Below are positions 1 to 8,258 of a stretch of DNA of 18,290 nt, one piece after another. A model generated the notes under the pieces. It saw nothing but the letters and a program-made list of their open reading frames with translations. It was not told where the DNA came from and made no database searches. The first letter of the stretch is position 1. Each line of letters starts with the position of its first letter. The stretch spans positions 2,513,602-2,531,891 of the forward strand of contig KQ482042.1 of assembly GCA_001430745.1 (NCBI GenBank), given 5' to 3'. Origin of the DNA: Auxenochlorella pyrenoidosa. Taxonomy: Eukaryota > Chlorophyta > Trebouxiophyceae > Chlorellales > Chlorellaceae. A program made the translations under genes and the position numbers.

Positions 1-12
1 ACACACACACAC
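1..12. repeat. (AC)n microsatellite at window edge, in an XPD intron
   Basis: Six AC units at the edge; it may continue beyond the window. It lies just inside the intron after exon 11. Confidence 0.8.
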
Positions 13-3000
13 GGCCACACGCACCGAGGGCAGGCGGTCATCGTAGGGCTCGGTGATGATGGCAAAGCCGCGCGAGTAGGTGCCCACCAGGGTGGCAAAG
101 TCGGCCACGGCGTGCAGGCCGCCAAAGTCGTCCGACGCCGTGACCTCCAGCGTCTTGAGCAGCGAGGTGAGCCGGTCGTAGCAGAAGCGCAGCGTCTTGC
201 CCTCGATCTGCACCGTCTGCGGGCATCACGCAGGGGGGGGCAACGGGGAGGGGGGGCCAAAGGGGGGAGGGGTAAGTTGGCGCGAGGGGCAGCGGTGGCT
301 GGAAGTGCATGCTTAAGACTCGGACTACGCAGCCTGCAGCGCACAAAGTGGTGCACACACACACGGACGGTGCATGTGGGCATGGGCGGCAGCGGGCGCA
401 GGTGCAGGGCATCTTGGCGTTCAAAGCAGGGGGGCAATGGCAGAGCCAGCAGGTCCAGGCAGAGGCATACCCTGCGCAGCCTTGCCCCTGGCCCCCCGCC
501 CTCACCTCCTGCAGCGCCTGCAGGAACGAGGCGGGCGTGTCGTTCTGCACCTGGGTCACCGCCAGCCGCTGCCGCAGGAAGGCGAGGAAGCGCTGCAGGA
601 AGGCGAGGAAGTGCTCTGCAGCGGGCGGAAGGGGGTGCGGGCCGCAGAGGTGCCTGGGAGGTGCGCGGCTCGCTGTTGTGGGGTGCGGGAGCTGGGGTGG
701 CGCGCAGGGGCGTGCTTGCGTGAGCGACAGCAGCGACCCGAAGATGCAGCTGGGGCCCCCCTCAGCCGCCCTCGAGTTGCGGGCTGCCCCACCTGCGCGG
801 CGAATGTTGCCTGGCACTGCCTCCCGCAGCACATCATCTGGGAGCACGGGGTTGGCCAGCCAGCGCTGCGTGGGCGCGGGGGCGGGCAGGCAAAAACAGG
901 TAGGTGCGCGCTGCAGCAGCAACTCCTGCCCTGCGCCGGCCTCCTGCTGTGCATCTGCCGTGCTCGTCGGCCCAGCCTGCCCAACCTGCTGCATGCCAGC
1001 TGCTGGCTCGTGCACATGCCAGCTCCAGCGGCCAGCCGTGCTGCCCCTGCACCCGCGCTGCCGTGCGCGCCTGGGGGCGGCACCAGGGGCGCAGCACCCA
1101 CCTGCGTGTCCTCCTCCTCCACCGCCCCCTGCGCCTGCAGCCCCGACAGCAGGCGCTGGTACTCGGCCCGCAGCCGCCCCGCATCCGTCTCCTTGACCCG
1201 CTCTATCTCCCGCCGCAGCGTGCCAATGTTGCGCCCCGCCGAGTCCAGCGTCTGCTGCCGCAGGTTGACTGCATGGGGAAGGGGGGGCAACACAGGGCGG
1301 GCTGGGCAACCAACAGCGGCGTGGCAGTGCCTCGCTGTCTGTAAGGGCCCGCACCAGATGCGTGGCTGGGATACGAGCTAGGCATGCGGCCCGGGCCCAG
1401 CCCAGCAGGACAGCTGCAGTGCACAGACGTCGCGGCACTCCGCTGCCCCTACCTGCAAGCAGCGCATGCTTGCTCACCACGCCAAATGCACCTAGGTAGA
1501 AATGCTGTCACTTTGAGCAGCCAGTCAGCAGCTGGCCGCCTGCGAGCCCCGGGCCGCACCTGACAGCGCCTCGATGCACACGTTGTCGATGTTGTGTGCC
1601 TCATCAAACACCACCACGCACTCCCGCTCCATCTCTCGAGACACCATCTGGGAGACCTGCAGCCAGGCAGCACACCGGGCGTGTGATGGGTGGACGCCAG
1701 CGGGGGCAGGCAGGGAGGGGGCAGGGCAGCCCAGGCGGGCACTTGTGTGCAGCAAGGACACGGGCAGGGCTGCTTAAGTGCACTGCCGCGTGCAGCACAC
1801 AAAGCGAGGCCACTGCTGTCGAGCATGCCGCCCTGCAGCCCGCGCCGGTGCTGGAGGCCTGCACCCAGGCTTCCGGGTCGCACCTTTGGGTCGATCATGT
1901 ACTGCAGCCAGGAAGGGGGGCCGGGGGAGGGGGGAGGCCGCAGCGGGGCAGATTAGCCACACAAGGCTGTTGGGCAATGAGTGGAGAGACCCACGCACTG
2001 TCGGCTGGGCCGACAGCTTTGCCCGCTGCAGGCCGCCAGTAGTTGTATTCCCGGCCTGGTGTCTAACCCAATGTGTTTCCAGCCTGGCGGCTACCCCGCG
2101 GGCGTGGCCGTCCTGTGCTTGCCTGGTAGTTGTAGACGACCACGTTGGCGTAGGCAATCATGTGGCGGGCCAGAAAGTAGGGGCACCACTGGCGCTTGCG
2201 CCCCACCACCCGCAGGTCGTGCAGCGTGTACACGCCTGCGGGCAGGGCAGCGCACGCGCGCAGGGGGCGCTGGCACGGCGGGGTCAATGGCAGCAGGTCG
2301 CAGCACCCAAGCAGCTCGTGCTAGTGGCTTTGGCATCGCCTGCCACCCTGTCTGCATGCCGGCGTGCGTCTGCACAACCAACCCCCAGCCTGTGCGTGCG
2401 CCACCTGCTGCCCCCAAGAACTGCCTGCTTGCCCTAGGGCAGCCCACCCCACCCGGGTCCAGGCGGCCGTCTGGCCCGGCGCCATCCAGCCCATCAAAGA
2501 AGGCGCAGGTCTCGATGTCCTGGTCGTTCTGGGCCCGCTCCCGCACCCACGGCGCAGTCAGCCGCATGCAGCCGGCGTCCACACTTTCGCGGGAGCCCTC
2601 CTCTGAGGGCAGCGGGGCGGGAGGGGCGGGAACCCGAGGGCACCGGGCCAGGTCAGCGCATGGCCGTGGGGGTGCTCTACGGAGGGAGCGCTGTTGCAGG
2701 CGCACGAGGGAGAGGCGGCAGCAGCAGTAGCGGTGGTGGCAGCTGCGCCAGCAGCATCTGCGCCGGCTCGCCCCTCCGCGCTGTTGCCCACCCTGCACAG
2801 CCCCCTCTGTCCCTGCCTACCAGCACACCCTGCTGTCTGCGTCCAGGTGCCCCCAAGGGCCCCCGCTCGCCCACTCACCCATGACCTTGGGGTGTATGCA
2901 CAGGTTCTTGCGGCTGCTGAGCCCCAGCGCCAGGATGGGCGGCGCCCCGCCGCTGTCCTCAAAGTACCGCTGCCGGTAATGCATCAGCTCCTTGAGCTCT

Positions 3001-3813
3001 GCCAGCACCTGCAGGCAGGCAGGCAGAAAGGGCGGCGGGGGCGGGGCTGGGCCGGCGGCGGCCAGCCAGGGGCTGGGCTACGAGGAGAGGGATGGGCGGC
3101 ACCAGCCTGGCGCTCGCACGCCAGCATCGCCATGCGCGCCACCCAGCGACCCTCCCACTGCGCCTCGGTGGCAGCCTGGCTGGCTTGCCAGACTTTCCAG
3201 CAGCCAGCTCACTGGAACGCCTCGGGTCGGCCAGTAAACGGCAGCCGCCAGCGCCTCGCCCACCCCGCACATTCAGCTGCTGCCCATGCCTTGCCCGCCA
3301 TGCGGGCGGCTGGCGGGGGCGGCCCCTCACCTTCTCCATCTCCGGCACGGTGCGGGTGCAGTAGATGAGCTTGCCCACCTCGGGGTGCGCCAGCTGGTAC
3401 GAGGTGATGAGCGACAGCAGCGTGATGGTCTTGCCCGTGCCTGTGGGCATCTGCGGGGCCAGAGGGTGCGGGAGAGGGGTTGTCTTGGTGCGCAGGCTGC
3501 TGGCCTGCGACTTGCCGAACGCGAGTTGAAAGTCTGTCCAACTGTAACAACACAGACCGTGGCTCTCTCTCCACCCTGCAGCTGTCCATTTGCTGCTCAG
3601 CGTCTGCACAAGCCCAAAGCTGATGCCCTCGCGGCCCGGGGTGAGCCCGGGCCATGGGACGCCACCCCCGAAGCGGGCGGGACCCCGCACCTCGAGCAGG
3701 CAGTGACCCTTGGCATCCAGCGCATGCTTCAGCTCCAGCATGTACTGGTACTGCTCCGGGTAGATGAACTCATACGGGAAGTACACGGTCAGCCCCTCCA
3801 GCTGGAAACGCAT
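1..3813 (-). CDS. XPD: TFIIH / nucleotide excision repair 5'-3' DNA helicase XPD (ERCC2/RAD3 family), N-terminal part, runs off left edge
   Basis: ATP-dependent superfamily 2 helicase, a TFIIH subunit that opens DNA in nucleotide excision repair; nuclear. I spliced 11 minus-strand exons: 3813-3691, 3450-3331, 3008-2879, 2602-2453, 2235-2123, 1901-1884, 1656-1560, 1268-1102, 865-793, 615-506, 216-25 (1,293 nt, 431 codons, all phases compatible). The start ATG (3813-3811) sits in GCCACCATG, a good initiation context, and begins [20 protein letters not shown]. Walker A is MPTGTGKT at residues 42-49 and the DEAH box is at 236-239. Four Cys at 118, 136, 157 and 192 match the spacing of the XPD iron-sulphur ligands (human 116, 134, 155, 190). 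Exons 8-11 encode most of the Arch domain, ending ...[10 protein letters not shown] at a donor (GTGCGT). The C-terminal helicase domain, roughly 330 more residues by family length, lies outside the window. It is head to head with the gene at 5164. Identification is very secure; individual splice sites are predictions. Confidence 0.96.
1884..1901 (-). other. XPD: 18-nt micro-exon of XPD (exon 6, YMIDPK)
   Basis: The six codons encode YMIDPK. They are flanked by a CAG acceptor at 1904-1902 and a GTGCGA donor starting at 1883. XPD proteins have Y-[QH]-Y-[LM]-[LI]-DPK at this point, and the phase is 0 on both sides. Without it the protein would lack the conserved DPK between the ANVVVYNYQ segment and [10 protein letters not shown]. 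Confidence 0.85.
1902..2122 (-). other. GC-AG intron in XPD (intron 5)
   Basis: The exon upstream ends ...AACTACCAG at 2123 and the intron begins GCAAGC, a strong GC-donor context. No GT donor nearby restores the conserved protein in phase 0: the next one, in GGGTAGCC, would add unconserved residues and leave phase 1. The intron is 221 nt and ends in CTGCAG. Confidence 0.75.
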
Positions 3814-4486
3814 GGTGGCTGGGGCTTGCAGACGGTGGTGGCTGCGGCGGCGGCTGCGGCGGTGCACAGCCCTGGGGCACGGCGACTAACGATTGCCCGC
3901 CGCCTTGCTGTATTTGTGCTTTCTGTAAATTGCTCTTAGCGCTGCTGGGAGCGCACGATCAATGTCCGCCGTGGGGCATGTCAAGTGGTCGCTGGGTTTC
4001 TGCTAATTTGACGTCAGTGATGCAAAATGTGGTGACGACTGGCGATCGCGGTGCCGCCGGCCCGGCCTGGAGTGAGGCTGGTCTGGCCAACGTCGTAGTG
4101 AGGGGCTTTGGGCGGCCTACGGGCGTTGGAATGGCAAAGGATTGCAGCCAAGGTGGTGATGCAGCCTGAGCCGTCGGCATCGGTGGCACATGGTGGCAGC
4201 TGCGGCCTGCCATACCTTCGCCGAGCGACCCATAACCAGTGGGGTGCGCGCTTGGCCGGGGTGATCGGGACTGCATAGCGGCTTATGCCAAGCCACCTAT
4301 CTTTGCGCTTGGGGCAACGTCCTAGTTTATGAGGTCTACCCGAGACAGGACAATTGCTGGTTGAAAATTTTGCCCATTACCCGCTCACTGCTTCGGCGTG
4401 AGCAATCATTGTAGGGAGAATTCCGATTCTCACCCCCACCCTCCACCCTCCCCACCACCAACTCAGTTGAACCTTAGATAGATGAG

Positions 4487-5061
4487 TACTGTGATTTGCA
4501 AAGGCTGGCGTTCCAACACCAAAAAGGCTAGCTGCCACTGGGCGAAAGGCCAGCCTGCAGAGGCGCCGATTGAAAGCGACGCAACGAGGCTTCCGCCTGC
4601 TTCTACAAGTCTTGCAAACCAATCAGGAGGCTGAGAAAAGACGGAGGGCGAAAATTCACGAGAAAGGCGCTGGTTGACTGCTTTTGACTGCTTTTTTGGC
4701 GGCCCCTGGGGTTTCTATGCCTCCCGGATCGTTTCACAGGCCCAGATCGGCTGTAGGTGCAAGGTGGAAGTCGCTGCAGAACCCTCTGAGGCCCTCTGCA
4801 CTCGAGCAGGCCGAACCCCCAGCCGAACAAGGCCAGCCGCGATTTTCGGTTAATACGCCAGCCTTTCCCCGCCAACCACTTTGCAAATCACAGTAGAGGC
4901 GAAAAATGAACGAAAGGGGGAGGATTTCACATCGCCCAGAAAAAATGTAGTGAGTCACCCCCCACTGGGGCAGCAGGAGTTTTGAATTGGGCTGGCCTTT
5001 CGCCCAGCTTGCCTTTTTGGTTGGAAGGCCAGCCATTCCCCGCACTTTGCAAATCACAGTA
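4487..5061. mobile_element. MITE-like / fold-back element remnant with inverted terminal repeats
   Basis: The left end (4487-4503) reads TACTGTGATTTGCAAAG, and its exact reverse complement ends the region at 5045-5061. The arms stay alignable over about 70 nt (4487-4555 against 4990-5061), sharing for example GGCTGGCCTTTCGCCCAG in arm orientation and a CCTTTTTGG block. A third copy of the end lies in between at 4856-4896, in the same orientation as the right one. Using this inner copy as the right terminus (4487-4895), the element would be flanked by GAG on both sides, a possible 3-nt target duplication, though a 3-nt match is weak evidence. No transposase is present. Family assignment is not possible by eye. 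Confidence 0.6.
4676..4695 (+). repeat. 10-nt tandem duplication (GACTGCTTTT x2)
   Basis: Two adjacent identical copies, 4676-4685 and 4686-4695, lie inside the repeat-bearing intergenic region. It is probably a slippage duplication with no evident function. Confidence 0.7.
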
Positions 5062-5163
5062 GCCCATCCCAGCCCGCCCAAAGCTCGCTCTGCCGCCCTT
5101 GCCCGCTGTACCCGCCCTTAGCTATCGCTCTGCCCGCCCTTGCTCGCACTCCGAGTCCCTAGC

Positions 5164-7448
5164 ATGTCAGGGGTGGGTGGTCCTCGTGGCTGGGCGCCCG
5201 GCGAGCGCGCGGCCGTGGAGCGGCAGCTGCCGCTGCCGTTGCGGGAGGCGCTGCTGTCCCCACGCACCAAGAACAGGGGCCGACCGCTTGCCAGCGAATG
5301 GCTGGGCGTTGTCCGGAACTACATGTCTTGGCAGGGCTGTGTGCGCGTGAGGAACCGCCCTGAACTTCCAGGGCCCTGAATTTGAACAGTTGTTGCTTGT
5401 TGCGTCCTGCCTCTCCCGGCGTCCTGCCTCTCCCGCTGCCCTAAATCTTTCCCGAGTGAGTTGGGACCTGGATGAGTTGCAAGCCCCCACCATTGCTGCA
5501 ATTGCTTGCAGTGGGCGGGAAACGCACGCGTGTCGGACACCCAGGAGGAGCGCTGCGCCGCCCGCCGCCTGCTGCGCTGGCTGCCGCAGCAGGCCGCCAA
5601 CGTGCTGGCGCTCCGCCCGCCCGCCGGCGAGCAGCTGCACCCGCGGCTGCAGCGGCTGCAGGCTGGGCTGCAGCATGTGGAGCTGCTCGAGGCGCCGGTG
5701 CGGCTCAGCCGCCAGCTGGGGGGGGGCCGGCGGCCGCGCTCCTGGCGGGGGGCGGCCCCACGGCGCTGGTGTGCCTGCTGGAGGCCGGCCTGATGGGGCC
5801 GGCCCAGGCCGGAGAGGCAGAGGCAGAGGCAGAGGCAGAGGCAGCGTTTGAGCGGGCCAGCCAGCAGCGCACCCCGGAGCAGAGCCTGGCGCGGCGGCAG
5901 TATTTCCACCTGCAGCGCACGCTGGCCGTGATGTGCACGGTGCCTGTAGAGGGGCTGGAGATGGGCTTTCAGGTGCCCTGCACTCGGGACGTGCTCCGTG
6001 GCCTGCCCCGCAGCCTGTGGTGCCAGCTGCTGCAGGAGGAGGCAGAGGCGCAGCTTGGCCCGGGCGTCGACTGGCGGGGCGGCGTGCTGGACCACGTGTT
6101 CTGCCTGGCGCTGGCGCCCCTGCCCGAACGCCTGCGCATCGTCATGTCGGGTCTGAACCTGCGCGTGCTGAGCTGGTGAGAGCTGGGGAGGGAGTGGGGG
6201 GCGGCGTGAAGAGCAGGGTGCAGCCCAGCAGACGGCAGGCTGAGGAGACGAGCGCCACCCGTCGCGCGCCCACCCGTTGCTCACAGCACCCCCCTCCCCT
6301 TGCTCCCCTCACAGGGAGGAGAACGCCCGGCGCGGCAGCGCCGGCTGGGCAGTGGTGCAGCACCCTTACTACATGCGCTGGCGGCGGCTGCCAGCGGGGC
6401 CCGAGACGACGCAGGAGCCGCCAGAGGTGGCGGCAGTGAAGGCGGAGGCTAGGGCTCACATGCTTCAGAAGAGGCAGCGGCTGGACGCGGCGGCAGCAGC
6501 GGCGGGCATTACGGCTGCCGTCACCGGCCCCGACTGGCTGGCGCAGCACCCCGGGCAGCCCTTTGAGACGGTGCAGCAGGCGCGCGACGTCCTGGAGCAG
6601 GAGACGCTGGCGCTCAGCGTGTTCTGCGGCGCTGCCGCCCGGCTGGTGGCAGGTGGGCCGCCTAGTGGGCTGGGGCGTGGGGCGCTGCGCATGCTGTGGA
6701 GGACGTGCAGGCCGCCAAGCAAGCAACCCGGCCGTCCCAGCCTCCCCCTTGTGCAGGACTGCTCTTCGAGGACTACGAGCCGCCCCGGTTTGCCAGCTGC
6801 TTCCGCAAGCTGGGCTGCGTGGGCGACTACCGCCGGTACTGGCCGCTGCTGCTGCCCCTCTGGGGCGGCCCCCGCGGCCTGCGCCAGGCCCCCCACCAGC
6901 GGGCCATCGACCCGGCTTTTGCGCATGCTGTGGTGCCCCTTGGCGTGCACCAGTACCCGTTGGCAGCAGCGTGGGAGCGGGCGGAGGTGGAGCTGCCGCT
7001 GCCAGAGGCAGTGGTGGAGGCGCAGCGGGACAGCCTGGAGCGGTACGTTCACAGCCTGGTGGCGCCGCTGCTGGCCGGGGCAGCGCAGCAGCAGGGGGCA
7101 CAGCAGCAGGCGCAGGGGGATGCCGAGCATGATGCCGAGGTGGAGGCGGAGGTGGAGAGCATGTGGCAGCAGGAGCCGGGGGCGGAGGAGCAGCGCACGT
7201 CCGAGCAGCGGGCCGTGCGAGCCGAGGTGGGGCGCGTGGGCCGCATGCTGCGCTGGCTGAGCCACAGCCCTACGCCGCCGTCGGCGCAGCAGCACGCGGC
7301 ATGCCTGGCGCACCTGGAGCGGGCAGGGTCGCTGGAGGACGACCTGCCGCAGGCGTGGCAGGAGCTGGCGGCGGCCTGGCCAGCGGACGTGCAGGCCGCT
7401 TGGCAGGAGGCGGTGCGCTGGGCGCAGGCCCAGACAGGGGGCGGGTGA
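5164..7448 (+). CDS. hypothetical protein, about 625 residues, four exons, one frame interruption
   Basis: I do not recognise this protein. Proposed exons: 5164-5346, 5512-6175, 6315-6652 and 6757-7448 (stop TGA 7446-7448). Introns are 165, 139 and 104 nt, with donors GTGAGG, GTGAGA and GTGGGC and CAG acceptors; phases match at all three junctions. The first in-frame ATG is 5164, giving MSGVGGPRGWAPGERAAVER. The frame of exon 2 changes at a nine-G run (5718-5726), so the exon total (1,877 nt) is one short of a multiple of three. The sequence is Ala/Arg/Leu/Gln-rich and looks soluble. It has an Ala-Glu repeat near 5814-5843, an aromatic stretch (VVQHPYYMRWRRLP) opening exon 3, and FRKLGCVGDYRRYWPLLLP in exon 4. 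There is no evident signal peptide, membrane helix or catalytic motif. Read-through of all four exons by consistent splicing supports a real gene; function is unknown. The 3' end faces the receptor kinase. Confidence 0.65.
5718..5726 (+). other. nine-G homopolymer with apparent frameshift inside the unknown gene
   Basis: Upstream of the run the protein-like frame reads ...ELLEAPVRLSRQLGG. Downstream the protein-like frame is shifted and reads GPAAALLAGGGPTALVCLLE. Ten (or seven) G would join them. The unshifted frame stops at 5791-5793. No GT-AG intron of plausible size repairs the phase. A base miscount in the assembly is the simplest explanation; a genuine disabling mutation or polymorphism is possible. 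Confidence 0.65.
5814..5843 (+). repeat. (GAGGCA)5 coding microsatellite
   Basis: Five tandem hexanucleotides encode an alternating Glu-Ala stretch in exon 2 of the unknown gene. A length change by whole units would keep the frame. Confidence 0.85.
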
Positions 7449-8258
7449 CCAGCCTGCTTCCTTCCTACTCGTTTACTTCATGTTAGCAGGATTTCCTTTC
7501 ACTGCACCCCACCCTCCCATTTCCATGCCCTGCTGATTGCATTTCCTCTGCTGCTCTGTGTACTCCGCGCTGTCCCAGCCACAGAATAGGCTGCCATGCT
7601 GGGCGCCGACCACAGCAGGCAACGGTGGCGGCTGCCCTGCTGATGACCATGCGAGGGCCGGTGTGTGTTGCTTGCAGGGCCAGATGGTGCCACCAAGGCC
7701 GCAAACCGCTCCTCAAAGGCGCGGCTGCCCCGGGCACTGGCAAAGGCCGCTCGTGTGCAGCAGCAGCATCCCTTGCCACTGCCCCAGGAAGACTTGGCCA
7801 CCCAGCCCAGCTTTGCGGCTGGGCTCGGCCAGAGCTTGTGGTTGAGGACTGGGGCGGCGACAACCATGCCATGGCGATCAATCAATGTATTGCAGCAGGG
7901 CTGTTGGTGGGCTGGCTGTAGACAGCGATGAGATTCAGATGGCAACACCAGACGAGTTCAGCGACAAGACTGTTGCATTGCCACACATTGTTGCCGATCG
8001 TGTTGGCCAACAGGAACCTTACCAAAGACCACGTGCAGATGGCAAGAGAGCCTCGCTGCTGCACCTGCAGCTGGCTCGCATCACCTTGCAAAGGCGCCGC
8101 TGGTCGGCCGTTTGGCTGCGCTCCTGGCTCGTCGGCTATGGTGCTGCCTAGAAGCCACACTCCACACATTGGCACGAGAACTAGCTCTCGCTGCTGCGCT
8201 CCAAGCTGCCCAGACCCTGGTGTCTGTTAGAGTGAGCCTCCCAGCTGGCGGGGCTCCC
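7449..8258. other. convergent intergenic region
   Basis: This 810-nt stretch lies between the stop codons of the plus-strand unknown gene and the minus-strand receptor kinase, so both 3' UTRs should lie here. Open frames of up to about 150 codons occur on both strands, but none shows a recognisable motif or a splice-supported continuation. I do not see a clear TGTAA-type algal polyadenylation signal for either gene. Confidence 0.5.

Larger units (their letters stand above)
3814..5163. promoter_or_regulatory. divergent intergenic region between XPD and the unknown gene
   Basis: This 1,350-nt stretch separates the two start codons, so it must hold both 5' UTRs and promoters. It is visibly less GC-rich than the flanking genes, especially 4290-5060. 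I see no convincing TATA box, splice-consistent exon or conserved protein. Short open frames on both strands show no recognisable motif. Positions 4487-5061 are occupied by the terminal-repeat family listed separately. Near 5083-5147 a loose repeat around the motif CGCCCTT lies just upstream of the start at 5164. Confidence 0.6.

Noticed and set aside
38..1480. 480-codon minus-strand open frame
   Set aside because: It runs through several XPD exons and introns and carries the true XPD frame only in short pieces (for example [20 protein letters not shown]). The rest is intron translation, so it is not a separate gene.
3930..5080. Small open frames in the divergent intergenic region
   Set aside because: Several of 70-115 codons exist on both strands but overlap the terminal repeats and each other and show no motif or splice support.
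5771..5811. Short intron as an explanation of the frame change in the unknown gene
   Set aside because: GT and AG sites exist, but the intron would be only about 40 nt, would remove protein-like sequence, and does not restore the downstream frame.
7499..7948. 149-codon minus-strand open frame between the convergent genes
   Set aside because: No motif, no splice-supported extension and composition unlike the neighbours; it most likely lies in 3' UTR or spacer.
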